The translations under genes were made by a program, and so were the position numbers. The notes below the pieces were generated by a model. That model was given only the letters and a program-made list of their open reading frames with translations. It searched no databases and was not told where the DNA came from. Shown piece by piece: positions 1-8,907 of a DNA stretch of 64,000 bases (position 1 is its first letter; the number at the start of each line of letters is the position of its first letter). Source of the stretch: Phycisphaerales bacterium (GTDB lineage: Bacteria; Planctomycetota; Phycisphaerae; Phycisphaerales; UBA1924); assembly GCA_016699835.1 (NCBI GenBank), contig CP064987.1, forward strand, positions 3,224,001 through 3,288,000, written 5' to 3'.

Positions 1-1870
1 CGATGGAGTAGAGCACGTATGGATGCTTGGTGTTGGTGGAGCGGTGATAGCCGAAGGTGACGCCGGTGTTGGGATCGATGGGTGCCTCGGTGAGGAACGC
101 GGGGACGAGTTCGGCGAGGGTTTCTGGGTAGGAACCGTGGGCGAGGCGGTGGCGTTCGAGGGCGATCTGGACGAGGAGGGTGTCGCGGGCGAGGTGGGCC
201 TTGTCGGCCGTGGCGAGGTTCGATGGCTTGGCGAACATGGCGCTGGGGTTGGTGAGGACGAATCGGCTCGCGTGATCGATGGCGGCATCGAGCGGCGTGA
301 GGTCCCGTTCAAAGGCTCGGGTTTCGGAGGCTCGTGTGAGTTCGGTGATGAGCGTTTGCATCGCCTCCATGTTGCTCCAATAGGTGCCGAGGCGAGTTGG
401 TTTTGTCATGGCGGAGAGCGACCAGCCGAGATCCTCGGCTCCTTTGCCATAGATGCCGAAGCGTGCCTTTGCCGGCGTGGAGAAGAACTCGGCGATGTAG
501 TCTTGCATCCATGGATCGAGAAGGGCCGGTGTGGGTTCAACAGCGGAGGGGATCAAGAGTCCTTGGCGGTTGTGGGCGGCGAGAATCGCATCGAGCGTTG
601 TCTCGTCGGGCGCGAGTGTGGGGAGGCTTTCGATCAGGATTTCCAGTGCGGGGGAATCGAGTGCGGCTTGGAGGATGACGGAGTAGGAGCCGAAGAGTCG
701 CTTGAGGAGAAGGTGGTGCTCGTAGGCTTGAAGGAAGGTGGGGAGATCGCGATCCGTGGCCGCGAGACGGAGGCGTGCGGGGACGATTCGGACCAGATAC
801 CAGGCGGTTGTGCGAGTTGTGGATGAGTAGTTGACGGTCTTCTCGGGATTCGCTTCCAGTATTCCGGTTGACTTGGGGCGCAAGGCGGCTTCGTCAAGCA
901 ACGTCCAGATCTCGGCGTGGTCGTAGGCCTTGAGGAGGCGGAGGGCCTGGTCTCGCATGAGAACCTGATCGGCGACCGGCCAACTCCCTTTGTCCCAAAG
1001 AGATTGATGAATGCCGACGTAGGCGAACTCTGGAGTTGCCGGCCGGCCGTCGCTGAGCCTCGCGACCTCAGTTGAGGGTGACGCGTTGATATCTTCGATT
1101 CGCGCGAGGGCGATGAGAATCGAATCCCACGCGTCGGGTTGGGTAGTGTCGGCCTGGATCGGGTCTGCGGCTCTGATCGCCTTGAGGAGATCGGCATTGG
1201 TGACTCGATTGGCGCGAGCGACCGAGGCCTGATATCGGAGGAAGATCTCGTAGAGGCCCATGCCGACACCGGGGAGGAGGACGAAGAGGACGAGGAAGGC
1301 GATCGCGGCTCGCTTGGTGAACTTTTTTCGTGCCGGCGTCCAGAACTCACGGGCGGAGACGGTGGAGGCGTCGGGATTGAACTGGACGTGGCCCTGGTCG
1401 TTGGTGACGAGTTCGCCGAGGGAGGGGTCGACCTCGGTGAGCGTGCCGCACTCTGGGCAGGCGACCTCGTGTTTCGCGTTGACGGCGAGGCCGAGGAGGG
1501 AGTAGGTGCAGTTGGAGCATCGGCCTCGGCTTCTGAGGACTTTTCGGACTCGGAGGCGGAGGAGGAGATCGCGGGCGATGATGCCGGCGAAGGGGCCGAG
1601 CACGACTGCGAAGATGAGCGTGGAGTAGACGGCGATGTCTTGACGATCCATCGCGTTGGTGTTGCTGCCGTAGACCTCTGAGAGGATGTACATACACAGT
1701 GTGGCCGACCCGATGAGGGTTGCCACGCTCAGGAGCACGACGAGGACGATGCGAACGGACCGCACGACGGGCGTGCCGACGGCGGCCTTGAAGAAGCGTT
1801 GGCATTGCTCGTCGGTGTAGGGATCGAGTTCGGGGAAGGCTCGCCAGATCTTGTTGCGGAGGAGTCGCAT
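1..1870 (-). CDS. Membrane zinc-ribbon protein with conserved C-terminal domain, 3' end cut by window edge
   Basis: Function unknown. The reading frame is open from an ATG at 1868-1870 to the left edge, giving about 623 residues without a stop. The start MRLLRNKIWRAFPELDPY is almost identical to that of the next gene upstream (1926-2513), which fixes the start and shows paralogy. Hydrophobic segments are visible near residues 38-63, 80-99 and 187-205. A zinc ribbon of two CxxC pairs lies at about residues 118-141 (CSNC and CPEC). The last part carries a motif of the type LERHRLAHGSYPETLAELVP followed by PIDPNTG, which recurs at the end of the protein at 4776-6269 and in many planctomycete proteins; it resembles the end of type II secretion pseudopilin-like domains. 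It is probably the last gene of a four-gene operon, 55 bp after its paralogue. Only the C-terminus is missing. Confidence 0.8.
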   Translation of the reverse strand, partial: MRLLRNKIWRAFPELDPYTDEQCQRFFKAAVGTPVVRSVRIVLVVLLSVATLIGSATLCMYILSEVYGSNTNAMDRQDIAVYSTLIFAVVLGPFAGIIARDLLLRLRVRKVLRSRGRCSNCTYSLLGLAVNAKHEVACPECGTLTEVDPSLGELVTNDQGHVQFNPDASTVSAREFWTPARKKFTKRAAIAFLVLFVLLPGVGMGLYEIFLRYQASVARANRVTNADLLKAIRAADPIQADTTQPDAWDSILIALARIEDINASPSTEVARLSDGRPATPEFAYVGIHQSLWDKGSWPVADQVLMRDQALRLLKAYDHAEIWTLLDEAALRPKSTGILEANPEKTVNYSSTTRTTAWYLVRIVPARLRLAATDRDLPTFLQAYEHHLLLKRLFGSYSVILQAALDSPALEILIESLPTLAPDETTLDAILAAHNRQGLLIPSAVEPTPALLDPWMQDYIAEFFSTPAKARFGIYGKGAEDLGWSLSAMTKPTRLGTYWSNMEAMQTLITELTRASETRAFERDLTPLDAAIDHASRFVLTNPSAMFAKPSNLATADKAHLARDTLLVQIALERHRLAHGSYPETLAELVPAFLTEAPIDPNTGVTFGYHRSTNTKHPYVLYSI

Positions 1871-1925
1871 GGTCCTGATGGTACAGGAACCCGGAGTATG
1901 AGGTTGAGGGGGCTTTCGGCGACGC

Positions 1926-2513
1926 TCACGCGTGGTCCGTGTCGGGGTGATGGATGCTCATGTTGCACTTGGGACAGCGCGTGGTGCCGACGGCGTCGAT
2001 GATGAGGCCGACGAGGGAGACGCCGCAGTGGAGGCACTTGGTGTGGATGCGTGGGTTGCGGACGAGGGCGTAGAGGGAGGGGTCAACCTTGGAGCGTGTG
2101 CCGCACTCTGGGCAGAGGACCTTGCCGCTGGTGTCGATGGGGAGTCCGACGAGGGAGTACTGGCAAGCGCCGCAGGTTGCTCGTTCGTCGAGGAGTTTGC
2201 GGATGAGGATTCGGAGGGTGATGTCGCGGGTGATGAAGCCGCCGAGGGCGAAGAGGAGGATGCCGAGAATGATGGAGGCATCGAACGCGAAGTCGGATCG
2301 GACGTTGCCGGCGTCGAGGAGGTCCTTTGCGAGAACAAGTGCTCCGACGAAGAGCGCGCCGCCGAGGACGATGTACAGGATGGCAGCGCCCGTGAAGATC
2401 CAGACGTTTCGGCCGGATCTTGATGCCTGGTCGACGAAACGCCGCGCCTGATCGTCCGGGTATGGATCGAGTTCGGGGAAGGCGCGGTGGAGTTTGAGGC
2501 GGAGGAGTCTCAT
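1926..2513 (-). CDS. Small membrane protein with two zinc ribbons
   Basis: Function unknown; 195 residues. The chosen start MRLLRLKLHRAFPELDPY matches the start of the paralogue at 1-1870 and overlaps the stop of the upstream gene by 4 bp (ATGA); the frame could open earlier but would then overlap that gene fully. Two hydrophobic segments (about residues 37-62 and 78-96) are followed by two zinc ribbons in tandem: CGAC/CPEC at 114-137 and CLHC/CPKC at 160-183. Each ribbon has the shape CxxCxYSLxGLxID...CPxCG, seen in small planctomycete membrane proteins. The ribbons probably face the cytoplasm, but topology cannot be proved here. It belongs to an operon of four related genes. Confidence 0.82.
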   Translation of the reverse strand: MRLLRLKLHRAFPELDPYPDDQARRFVDQASRSGRNVWIFTGAAILYIVLGGALFVGALVLAKDLLDAGNVRSDFAFDASIILGILLFALGGFITRDITLRILIRKLLDERATCGACQYSLVGLPIDTSGKVLCPECGTRSKVDPSLYALVRNPRIHTKCLHCGVSLVGLIIDAVGTTRCPKCNMSIHHPDTDHA

Positions 2514-3184
2514 GGGTGCGTGGGATTGTTGTCGGCGGGCTGTTTGGGCGAGGGGGCGATGAGTGTCGATTCCGGTTCGAGGGGAACAACTGTGCCGCAC
2601 TCGGGGCAGAGGATCGCGTCGCTGACGGTGGGTGTGAGTCCGGCGAGGGCGTACCTGCAGGCTGGGCAGTGGCTCGGAGGTGTGGGCGGGCGTGGGCGTG
2701 GTGGGGGGATGTTGATCATGCCGCACTCGGGGCAGATCTCTTCGCCGCGTTCGTTGATGGGGACGCCCACGAGTGGGTATTTGCACTCGTGACATAATTC
2801 GGAGTGGGCGAGCACGGCGTCAATTGACTCGCGGAGGATCTTGTTTCGCATCGCAAGAGCGAGAAGCGTTGGTACGCCGACGAGAATACTCATATATATT
2901 GAGAGTTTGAAAGCAGCAAACCACCACACGGGGCTCGAGAAGTTCCAGACTCCCTCGTTTGGCGCGAGATTTGCAAGCCCTGGGCTGTGAATGGTTGGTC
3001 GCGTGATGGAGTCGATGAGGACGTTGAAGTAGGCGGTCAGCAGCAACCAGACCAAGAGTGGGAAGGCCCGCCGCATGATTCGGCATTCTCTCGCCGCGAC
3101 GTTGATGACGTGTTGGCGCTGGTCGGGTGGAAGAGCCTTGATCTCATCGAAGTAGAGCCACGGGTTGGAGCGGGGGAAGTGCAT
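2510..3184 (-). CDS. Membrane protein with two C-terminal zinc ribbons
   Basis: Function unknown; 224 residues, starting MHFPRSNPWLYFDEIKALPP. The N-terminal box (NPWLxFDEIKxLPPxxxQxVI) is shared with the next upstream gene at 3191-3685, so the two are paralogues. Two hydrophobic spans follow, about residues 40-58 and 88-110. Two zinc ribbons form the C-terminal part: CHEC...CPEC near 131-154 and CPAC...CPEC near 172-197. A proline-rich linker separates them. The gene ends in an ATGA overlap with the following gene and begins 6 bp after the upstream gene, so translation is likely coupled along the operon. Confidence 0.82.
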   Translation of the reverse strand: MHFPRSNPWLYFDEIKALPPDQRQHVINVAARECRIMRRAFPLLVWLLLTAYFNVLIDSITRPTIHSPGLANLAPNEGVWNFSSPVWWFAAFKLSIYMSILVGVPTLLALAMRNKILRESIDAVLAHSELCHECKYPLVGVPINERGEEICPECGMINIPPPRPRPPTPPSHCPACRYALAGLTPTVSDAILCPECGTVVPLEPESTLIAPSPKQPADNNPTHP

Positions 3185-3190
3185 GGCGGG

Positions 3191-3685
3191 TCAGGTGATG
3201 AATCGGGTGAGCGGGGTGCCGCATTCGGGGCAGGTGACGAGGAGCTGATCGTCGGGGATGAGTCCCTTGAGTGAGTACTGGCACTGCGGGCATTCGCGGG
3301 GTGGTGGAGTGGTGGGTTGATCGATGCCGAGGACTTGCTTGATGGCGCGGTAGTGGATGGCGTTTCGGATGGTCAGGCCGAGGAGCGCGGGGCCGCCGAC
3401 GAACACGGTCACTCCTGTTGACAGCGCGAACGCCGCGAACCACCAGTCCGGGTTGCTGAAATCCCACTGGCCGTAGGACGTGATCGGGCATCGCGAACAC
3501 CCAAACTCTGGCAGGATGAGCACGGCCAGCATGATCCATGTGAAGCCGGTGACGATGGACGGCACGAAGAATCGACTCGGCGTGCACAACTTCGCGGCTT
3601 GCTGGATCACGTTCTGCTGCTCCTCGGGCGGGAGGGTCTTGATCTCGTCGAAGATGAGCCAGGGGTTGGAGAGGGGGAGGAGCAT
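3191..3685 (-). CDS. Membrane protein with one C-terminal zinc ribbon, first gene of the paralogue operon
   Basis: Function unknown; 164 residues from the ATG at 3683-3685. This start is preferred because the MLLPLSNPWLIFDEIKTLPP box matches the beginning of the paralogue at 2510-3184; a longer frame upstream is low-complexity Arg/Pro and looks non-coding. Two hydrophobic spans (about 46-66 and 88-110) are followed by one zinc ribbon near the end, CPQC...CPECG. It is the first of four genes transcribed leftwards with gaps of 6 bp, minus 4 bp and 55 bp. The 281 bp upstream, up to the gene starting at 3967, should hold the operon promoter; no convincing promoter was recognised there. Confidence 0.75.
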   Translation of the reverse strand: MLLPLSNPWLIFDEIKTLPPEEQQNVIQQAAKLCTPSRFFVPSIVTGFTWIMLAVLILPEFGCSRCPITSYGQWDFSNPDWWFAAFALSTGVTVFVGGPALLGLTIRNAIHYRAIKQVLGIDQPTTPPPRECPQCQYSLKGLIPDDQLLVTCPECGTPLTRFIT

Positions 3686-3966
3686 GGGGACCTCGGTCCA
3701 TGGGACGTCCGCCGGGCGTGGGTCCGTCGTGTTGGCCCTCTCGAATGGGTGGAGAGGAACGGATGTCGGCCGCCGCGTCGGGAAGGGCGGGGGGTGCGGG
3801 GGCAGAAGAGATGTTCGAACCCTCACGAGCCGCGTGCACGCGGGAAGAGACTGGCGTGCACGGCACGAACTCACACACGAACACCTCACGATTCGCGTGT
3901 GGCGGCGGGGCGGTTGCCGGGAGTTGTCACGGCTGGGTCACGCGGGAAGACGCGTGGTGTGGGTGT

Positions 3967-4620
3967 TCAGGCGTTGATATCGCCCACGCCGAGTCTGTAG
4001 GCGGACATGATGGCGAGGAATCCCCAGAGGATGTCGAAGAGGCCGAAACTCTGGAGGAACGCGGAGACGGTGAGGGTGGAGGAGAAGTCCTTCCACGACT
4101 TGAGGCTCTCGTCGCGGGCCGTGGCGATGGCCTGTTCCTGCTCCTCGGGCGTGAGCGCGCTCCAGCGGTCGTTGGCCTTCTTCTGGATGTCGGGCGGGAA
4201 ATCGGTGATGGACTCTGCGTCGTCGGAGGACTGGATGCCGTTGCGCCAGGCGACGGGCTTGCCATTCTCCTCGATCTCGACGGCGAGTTCGTAGGCGTAG
4301 TCGAGGACCATCGACTCGGCGTTGGTGCCCTCGGTGATCGACTGGACGACGTTGGCGTTCATGGTGTGTTGCATGGCGGCAACGGCGCCGTACTTTCCCA
4401 GGACGATGGCGGCGACGGCGATCAACGCGGCGAGGATGCCCGTGGCGGAACTGCGTTCTTCCTGGGCGCCGAAGTGCATCGCGAACCCGACGGCGAAACC
4501 GATGCCCCACGCGAGGATGCCCCACTCGGAGTTGGCCTTCCAGGAGATGACGGCCCAGAGCGCGGCCCCGGTAAGCCCGGCGAGGACGGCGAAGATCGTT
4601 CCTTTGGTGATTCCGGACAT
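3967..4620 (-). CDS. Unknown membrane protein, 217 residues
   Basis: Function unknown. The start MSGITKGTIFAVLAGLTGAA is preferred because a GGGAG ribosome-binding site lies about 8 bp upstream; a longer frame exists but has no other support. Hydrophobic segments are seen at about residues 8-25, 31-48, 58-77 and near the C-terminus (about 180-205). Between them lies an acidic soluble stretch (about 90-165) with ALTPEEQEQAIATARDES. No known domain was recognised. It stands alone on the minus strand between the zinc-ribbon operon and the gene at 4776-6269. Confidence 0.7.
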   Translation of the reverse strand: MSGITKGTIFAVLAGLTGAALWAVISWKANSEWGILAWGIGFAVGFAMHFGAQEERSSATGILAALIAVAAIVLGKYGAVAAMQHTMNANVVQSITEGTNAESMVLDYAYELAVEIEENGKPVAWRNGIQSSDDAESITDFPPDIQKKANDRWSALTPEEQEQAIATARDESLKSWKDFSSTLTVSAFLQSFGLFDILWGFLAIMSAYRLGVGDINA

Positions 4621-4775
4621 GGATGGACTCCCGTGGGGGGGCTTGGTGCAGTCGAATGGCAGTGATGGTACCGCAAGTCCGGGTCTCGTGCACAATTCTG
4701 TATGGGTCATCCCGAACTGGAAGAATGGGGAGTTCGGCGGTGAGGGATGCTTAGAACATTTACGAATGGCTTGGG

Positions 4776-6269
4776 CTACTTCGTCTCGAATGTGAAGTCG
4801 AATCCCGCGCCGGAGTACTCGAAGAGATCGATCACTCCGGGCTTGATATGGGTTGTTCCCTCGTTGTCGATGCTGTCGCTGCCGACGGACCAGATTCGGA
4901 ACGCATCGATTCGGGGCTCCCCGCCGGTCGTGCGCGTGAGGGGGAGGTAGCGCATCGGTCTTCCCGACCACGGGTCGATGGGGATCGCGTCGATCCAGGC
5001 GGGAACGAGTTCGGTGAGGTCCTTGGGAAAGTGCCCGTTCCGTTGTTCGAAGCGATGGAGGGCCAGGGCGAGACGCGTGATCCGGCGGCGAGCACGGGCC
5101 TCGTTGAGTTTCTGCACGAAACGTGGAGCGATATCTGCAAAGTCGAGGATGAGGCGCTTTGCATCTGAAAGATCCGGCGCACGATCCTCGAATGACCCCT
5201 TCTCATTCGGCCACGCATCGAGCGTGCTCCAGGCGATGAGCGCGTCCACTTCGGCGTTGATGGCGGCAATATTCTCGCGATAGGCACCAAGGATCGAAGT
5301 CGAGCCTTCGTCCTCTCCGCCGATGTTCTCGATGTCCACGAGTTGCTCGATGGCGGGGTCGTCCATGCCGCGTCGGACGCGAGAGAGGTCGGCGAAATGG
5401 TTGGCGACCATGAGTTGCATGGAGGTCCTCAATCCGTTGAGGATGACGGCCGAGTCGGCCTCGGGTAGGCGGTCGATCTCGAGAGCCACTGCGTCGAGGA
5501 GCGCGGGTGAAGGCATTGCCGCGGCGATCTCGAGTGCAGCCTCTTGATTCTGCCTGATCATCGAATCGGTCACGAGTGCGGCAAGAAAGTTGGGGATCGA
5601 GTTGGCTGCCTCGATGAGGGCGACGTTCGCGAGGAGAGGATCGAGGATCTCGCGGGTGTCGAGGGAACCGGACCGGCTCCGGGCCGCCTCATCGATCGCC
5701 ATGCTGATCCGCGCCCGGTTCACGCGGGGGAGTTTCCGCAGGAGCGAGAAGTGGCTCAACGATTTCGAGAGGTCCGTGACGCTGTCGGCGAGTTCAACTC
5801 CGCGGCTGGTGATAGGGGCCTCGCCGATCGTGACGAGGTCGCGAAGGAAATCCTCGGTCTTCAGCGTCTGCATGAATCCGAGGGCGAGCGCTCTCGACAT
5901 CGCGTCCATCGCACGCTGCTCGTCGTCGGCGTTCGCTTCGGGTGATCGAGTGAAGATCGATGAAGGGTCGACGTAGACCTCGCGGCCACCGGGCGTTCGC
6001 GCCGAGTGCGTCTTGGTGTACTCGGCAAGGATGGAGTCGTACCGCGTGCCGAGATCCCTGAGTCTCGTCCATCTTGTGATCTGGCCGGGCAACGGCACAG
6101 GGGCGAGGGCGTCGCACTGGGCGATGAGATCCGCGCGGAACCTTGGCAGGTCGGCCTTCGCCCGGGCGACCTGGCGGCGGAGCGAGATTTCATGGGAGCC
6201 GAAGTAGGCGCCTACGCCAGAAACAGCGAGAACAGCAATGCCGATGAGTAGCCGGTGTGTTCGTCCCAT
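4776..6269 (-). CDS. Signal-anchored protein with planctomycete pseudopilin-like C-terminal motif
   Basis: Function unknown; 497 residues from the chosen start MGRTHRLLIGIAVLAVSGVG, which opens directly with a positively charged signal-anchor. An in-frame ATG 42 bp upstream (6311) would add 14 residues. The body is a long helical region without recognised enzyme motifs. The C-terminal 80 residues hold LALALHRFEQRNGHFPKDL, then ELVPAWIDAIPIDPWSGRPM, then RIWSVGSDSIDNEG. The last part looks like the YSxGPDGxDD end of type II secretion pseudopilins. The same ending type is present in the protein at 1-1870. It is probably exported or membrane-anchored. The gene ends 155 bp before the start of the next minus-strand gene at 4620. 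Confidence 0.75.
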   Translation of the reverse strand: MGRTHRLLIGIAVLAVSGVGAYFGSHEISLRRQVARAKADLPRFRADLIAQCDALAPVPLPGQITRWTRLRDLGTRYDSILAEYTKTHSARTPGGREVYVDPSSIFTRSPEANADDEQRAMDAMSRALALGFMQTLKTEDFLRDLVTIGEAPITSRGVELADSVTDLSKSLSHFSLLRKLPRVNRARISMAIDEAARSRSGSLDTREILDPLLANVALIEAANSIPNFLAALVTDSMIRQNQEAALEIAAAMPSPALLDAVALEIDRLPEADSAVILNGLRTSMQLMVANHFADLSRVRRGMDDPAIEQLVDIENIGGEDEGSTSILGAYRENIAAINAEVDALIAWSTLDAWPNEKGSFEDRAPDLSDAKRLILDFADIAPRFVQKLNEARARRRITRLALALHRFEQRNGHFPKDLTELVPAWIDAIPIDPWSGRPMRYLPLTRTTGGEPRIDAFRIWSVGSDSIDNEGTTHIKPGVIDLFEYSGAGFDFTFETK

Positions 6270-6319
6270 GAACAATGATTGCGGGGCGAGGGGAGCGAAT
6301 GACTGGATCACCCGAATTT

Positions 6320-7210
6320 CTACTTCTTCGCCGGATACTCGAAGACCCCGCGGCCCGCCTTGTCGCCCAGGCGGCCTGCTGTGACGAGTTGCTTGAGGAG
6401 GGGGCAGGCGCGGTAGCGGTCGTTGTTGAGGCCGTCGGCGAGGACGTTCATGATGTTGACGCAGGTGTCGAGGCCGATGAAGTCGGCGAGGCGCAACGGG
6501 CCCATGGGGAAGTTGCAGCCGAGGGTCATGATGCCGTCGATGGCCTCGGGCTCGGCGACGCCCTCCATCCAGGCGTAGAAGGCCTCGTTGATCATGGGCA
6601 TGAGGACGCGGTTGCTGACGAAGCCCGCGCGGTCGCTGGCCTTGAGCGGTGTCTTGCCCATCGCTTCGGCGAGGGCGATGGTGCGGGCCGTCACCTCGGG
6701 TGAGGTTTGCAGGCCGGGGATCACCTCGACGAGTTTCATCAGCGGCACGGGGTTGAAGAAGTGCATGCCGACGACGCGGTGGGCGGTCTGCCCCGCAGCG
6801 GTGGCGATCTGGGTGATGGAGATGGAACTGGTGTTGGTGGCGAGGACGACGCGCTCGTCGGGGAAGATCGCGGCGAGTTTATTGAAGAGTTCGTTCTTGA
6901 CCCGTGCGTCCTCGACGACGGCCTCGACGACCCAGTCGCTGCCACGCAGGGCGTCGAGATCGGTGACGAAGGAGATGCGCTTGAGGGCGGCGTCGGCGGT
7001 CTCCTGAGGGATCTTGCCCTTCTCGACGAGTTTGGCGAGGGAGCGCGTGTGGACGGCCTTGCACTTTTCGATGGCGCCGGGGAAGGCGTCGAAGACCTTG
7101 ACGGCGATGCCGCTGGTGGCGGCGACCTGGGCGATCCCGCCGCCCATCTGGCCTGCGCCGAGGACGGCGAGTGTTTTCACGTTGTGGTTGGTGGTCTGAT
7201 TCGTGGTCAT
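6320..7210 (-). CDS. 3-hydroxyacyl-CoA (3-hydroxybutyryl-CoA) dehydrogenase
   Basis: NAD(P)-dependent oxidation of 3-hydroxyacyl-CoA to 3-oxoacyl-CoA, in fatty-acid oxidation or butanoate metabolism, cytoplasmic. The 296-residue length fits the short stand-alone family (PaaH/Hbd). The Rossmann dinucleotide site VLGAGQMGGGIAQVAA lies near residues 15-30. The conserved block ATNTSSISITQIA is followed by the catalytic His region RVVGMHFFNPVPLMKLVEVI near 145-165, and SDRAGFVSNRVLMPMINEA follows. The C-terminal domain with GCNFPMGPLRLADFIGLD is complete. It may act with the enoyl-CoA hydratase at 16145-17116, but the two are not in one operon. Whether it prefers short or longer chains cannot be read from the sequence. 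Confidence 0.95.
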   Translation of the reverse strand: MTTNQTTNHNVKTLAVLGAGQMGGGIAQVAATSGIAVKVFDAFPGAIEKCKAVHTRSLAKLVEKGKIPQETADAALKRISFVTDLDALRGSDWVVEAVVEDARVKNELFNKLAAIFPDERVVLATNTSSISITQIATAAGQTAHRVVGMHFFNPVPLMKLVEVIPGLQTSPEVTARTIALAEAMGKTPLKASDRAGFVSNRVLMPMINEAFYAWMEGVAEPEAIDGIMTLGCNFPMGPLRLADFIGLDTCVNIMNVLADGLNNDRYRACPLLKQLVTAGRLGDKAGRGVFEYPAKK

Positions 7211-7339
7211 GGCGGAGTTTACGCCCTGGGTGTGCGGGTGGTGACGGGGGGTAGGGGGGTGGCATTCGTGTAGGTGCGTGTGCAGGCCCTCCCTTACGGT
7301 CGGGCTTCATGCTTGCGGGGGTTGCACTACGATGGTCGC

Positions 7340-7654
7340 GTGCCGAGTATTGAGCAACTTGAGCGACTGCTGAAGGTGGATGAGAACGACGCCTTTGTGC
7401 ACTATGCGCTGGCGATGGAACACACGAAGGCCGGTGAAGGGAGTCTTGCTCTGGCGATTGAGCACTTTGACCGGTGTCTGGCGATCGATCCGAACTACCT
7501 TTATGCGTACTACCACAAGGCGCGGGTGCTGATCGAGGCCGGGCGGAACGGTGAGGGGGCCGAGATTCTGCGGGCGGGGTTGGCGAAGGCTCGCGAGGCG
7601 CGGGACGGGAAAGCGATGGGCGAGATGGAGGGTCTGCTCGACTCGATCTCGTGA
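7340..7654 (+). CDS. Small TPR-repeat protein
   Basis: About 104 residues from a GTG at 7340 (VPSIEQLERLLKVDENDAF). The frame is open further upstream to 7274, but that part has no protein-like character, so the GTG is preferred; the start remains uncertain. The sequence folds into about two and a half tetratricopeptide repeats: FVHYALAMEHTKAGEGSLAL then IEHFDRCLAIDPNYLYAYYH. It has no signal peptide, so it is probably a cytoplasmic protein-protein adaptor. Similar short TPR proteins are common in planctomycetes. It is divergent from the dehydrogenase at 6320-7210 and followed 168 bp later by a lipoprotein gene. Confidence 0.72.
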   Translation: MPSIEQLERLLKVDENDAFVHYALAMEHTKAGEGSLALAIEHFDRCLAIDPNYLYAYYHKARVLIEAGRNGEGAEILRAGLAKAREARDGKAMGEMEGLLDSIS

Positions 7655-7822
7655 GATTGCCACGCCGGTGGGATGTGGGTGGAGGTTCAGGGCAGGGGAC
7701 GGAGCCGGGCGATGCCGGCAACATGTGGTGTGGCGGCTGCGAACAATGACTGGTGCCTGCCCGAGGGCCACGTCTGACGGGCGGACTCTGTGGGGCCTCT
7801 TGAACAGTTGGATCATGCGACG

Positions 7823-8425
7823 ATGAAGAGTGTGATGATGAACTCGACGACACGGCTTGCCCTCACGTCCGCGAAGCGCACGGGCGTGATTCTGGTGGCG
7901 GTTTCCATGCTGGGTGGGTGCCTGGCGGACAACGCCGGGGCGCTCGGTGGGCGGCGTGAGTTGCTGGTCATGCACGATCGGGCGGCGATCGCCGGCGTGG
8001 ACGATCCCGCGGCGTCCGTTCCCACTGACGGCGTCTCGGTGACGGGCCTCTCACGCGACAACTGGGCGATGATGGATGTTGTCGTGCCCGTGGATCGGAT
8101 CCGGCGCATGCCGACGTACACGTCGGTGCCGCCGCATGAGGTGACGTCCACCCGGGCGGCGTATGCGTTCCCGACGGCGGGGAGCGCGATCGAGAATCCT
8201 GATGCGTTGACGTGGACGAGCGTGGACGAGGCGCTGATGAGCCCGGTCTATGCGTTGTGGGATCTGGTGCGGATGCCGTACGCGATGTACAACCGCTCGC
8301 CGGGGCGGATTGATCCGCGTGGGGCGAATCAGGGGTATTGGCGGGCGCCGGTGACGGATCCGTCGCGGGCCTCGGACGCCTCGAAGAAGCCAGGGACTGC
8401 TTCGACACCGATGGAAGGACTGTGA
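7823..8425 (+). CDS. Predicted lipoprotein of unknown function
   Basis: 200 residues. The signal peptide runs MKSVMMN..., then TGVILVAVSMLGGC. The MLGGC is a lipobox, with Cys near residue 35, so the protein should be lipid-anchored after type II signal peptidase cleavage. The rest has no recognised domain. It contains PTYTSVPPHEVTSTRAAYAF, and the stretch VYALWDLVRMPYAMYNRSPG is typical of periplasmic or outer-membrane proteins. The frame is open 11 codons further upstream, but the ATG at 7823 directly precedes the charged n-region. It is followed after 2 bp by a rhodanese gene, so the two are probably co-transcribed. Confidence 0.72.
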   Translation: MKSVMMNSTTRLALTSAKRTGVILVAVSMLGGCLADNAGALGGRRELLVMHDRAAIAGVDDPAASVPTDGVSVTGLSRDNWAMMDVVVPVDRIRRMPTYTSVPPHEVTSTRAAYAFPTAGSAIENPDALTWTSVDEALMSPVYALWDLVRMPYAMYNRSPGRIDPRGANQGYWRAPVTDPSRASDASKKPGTASTPMEGL

Positions 8426-8427
8426 CC

Positions 8428-8865
8428 ATGGCGACTGCTCGACCGAAACTTCAAACCAATGGCCTTCCGATTGGTGAGAGCCTGCGCGAGGGGCTTGAGA
8501 TCGCGCCGTGCGACTTCGCGGAACTGATCAATCACTCGGCCACGCGCGTGGCGATCGTGGATGTGCGACTCAAGGAAGAGTTCGATGCGGCGCGCGTGCC
8601 GGGGTCGATCCATATTCCCGTGGACGAGATCGAGCGTCGGGCCGACGAGGTGCGTGAGTTGGAGGCCGATGTCATCGGGGTGATGTGCCATCATGGCGTG
8701 CGGTCGCTGCGTGCGGCGAGTGCGCTTCAGGCGCTGGGCGTGCCCCAGGCGCGGTCGATCTATGGCGGGATTGATCTCTGGTCGTGGGCGGTGGACCAGG
8801 GCGTGCCGAGGTATGAGCGCAATGGAGCACGCGTGTGGCTCGTGGATCCCGCGACGCCTCAATGA
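8428..8865 (+). CDS. Rhodanese-domain protein (sulfurtransferase family)
   Basis: 145 residues, a single rhodanese domain. It probably transfers sulfane sulfur through a cysteine persulfide; the acceptor is unknown. The domain begins at CDFAELINHSATRVAIVDVR (the IVDVR strand is typical) and continues with DAARVPGSIHIPVDEIERR. The active-site loop is MCHHGVRS, with Cys near residue 90 followed by the usual His-x-Gly-x-Arg-Ser pattern. It ends with GGIDLWSWAVDQGVPRY, the usual rhodanese ending. The ATG at 8428 lies 2 bp after the stop of the lipoprotein gene, with GGAAGGA about 10 bp upstream. There is no signal peptide, so it is cytoplasmic. Confidence 0.9.
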   Translation: MATARPKLQTNGLPIGESLREGLEIAPCDFAELINHSATRVAIVDVRLKEEFDAARVPGSIHIPVDEIERRADEVRELEADVIGVMCHHGVRSLRAASALQALGVPQARSIYGGIDLWSWAVDQGVPRYERNGARVWLVDPATPQ

Positions 8866-8907
8866 TGTTTCTCACACGGGCGTATGGACATCATCGGAGG
8901 AGTGGGC

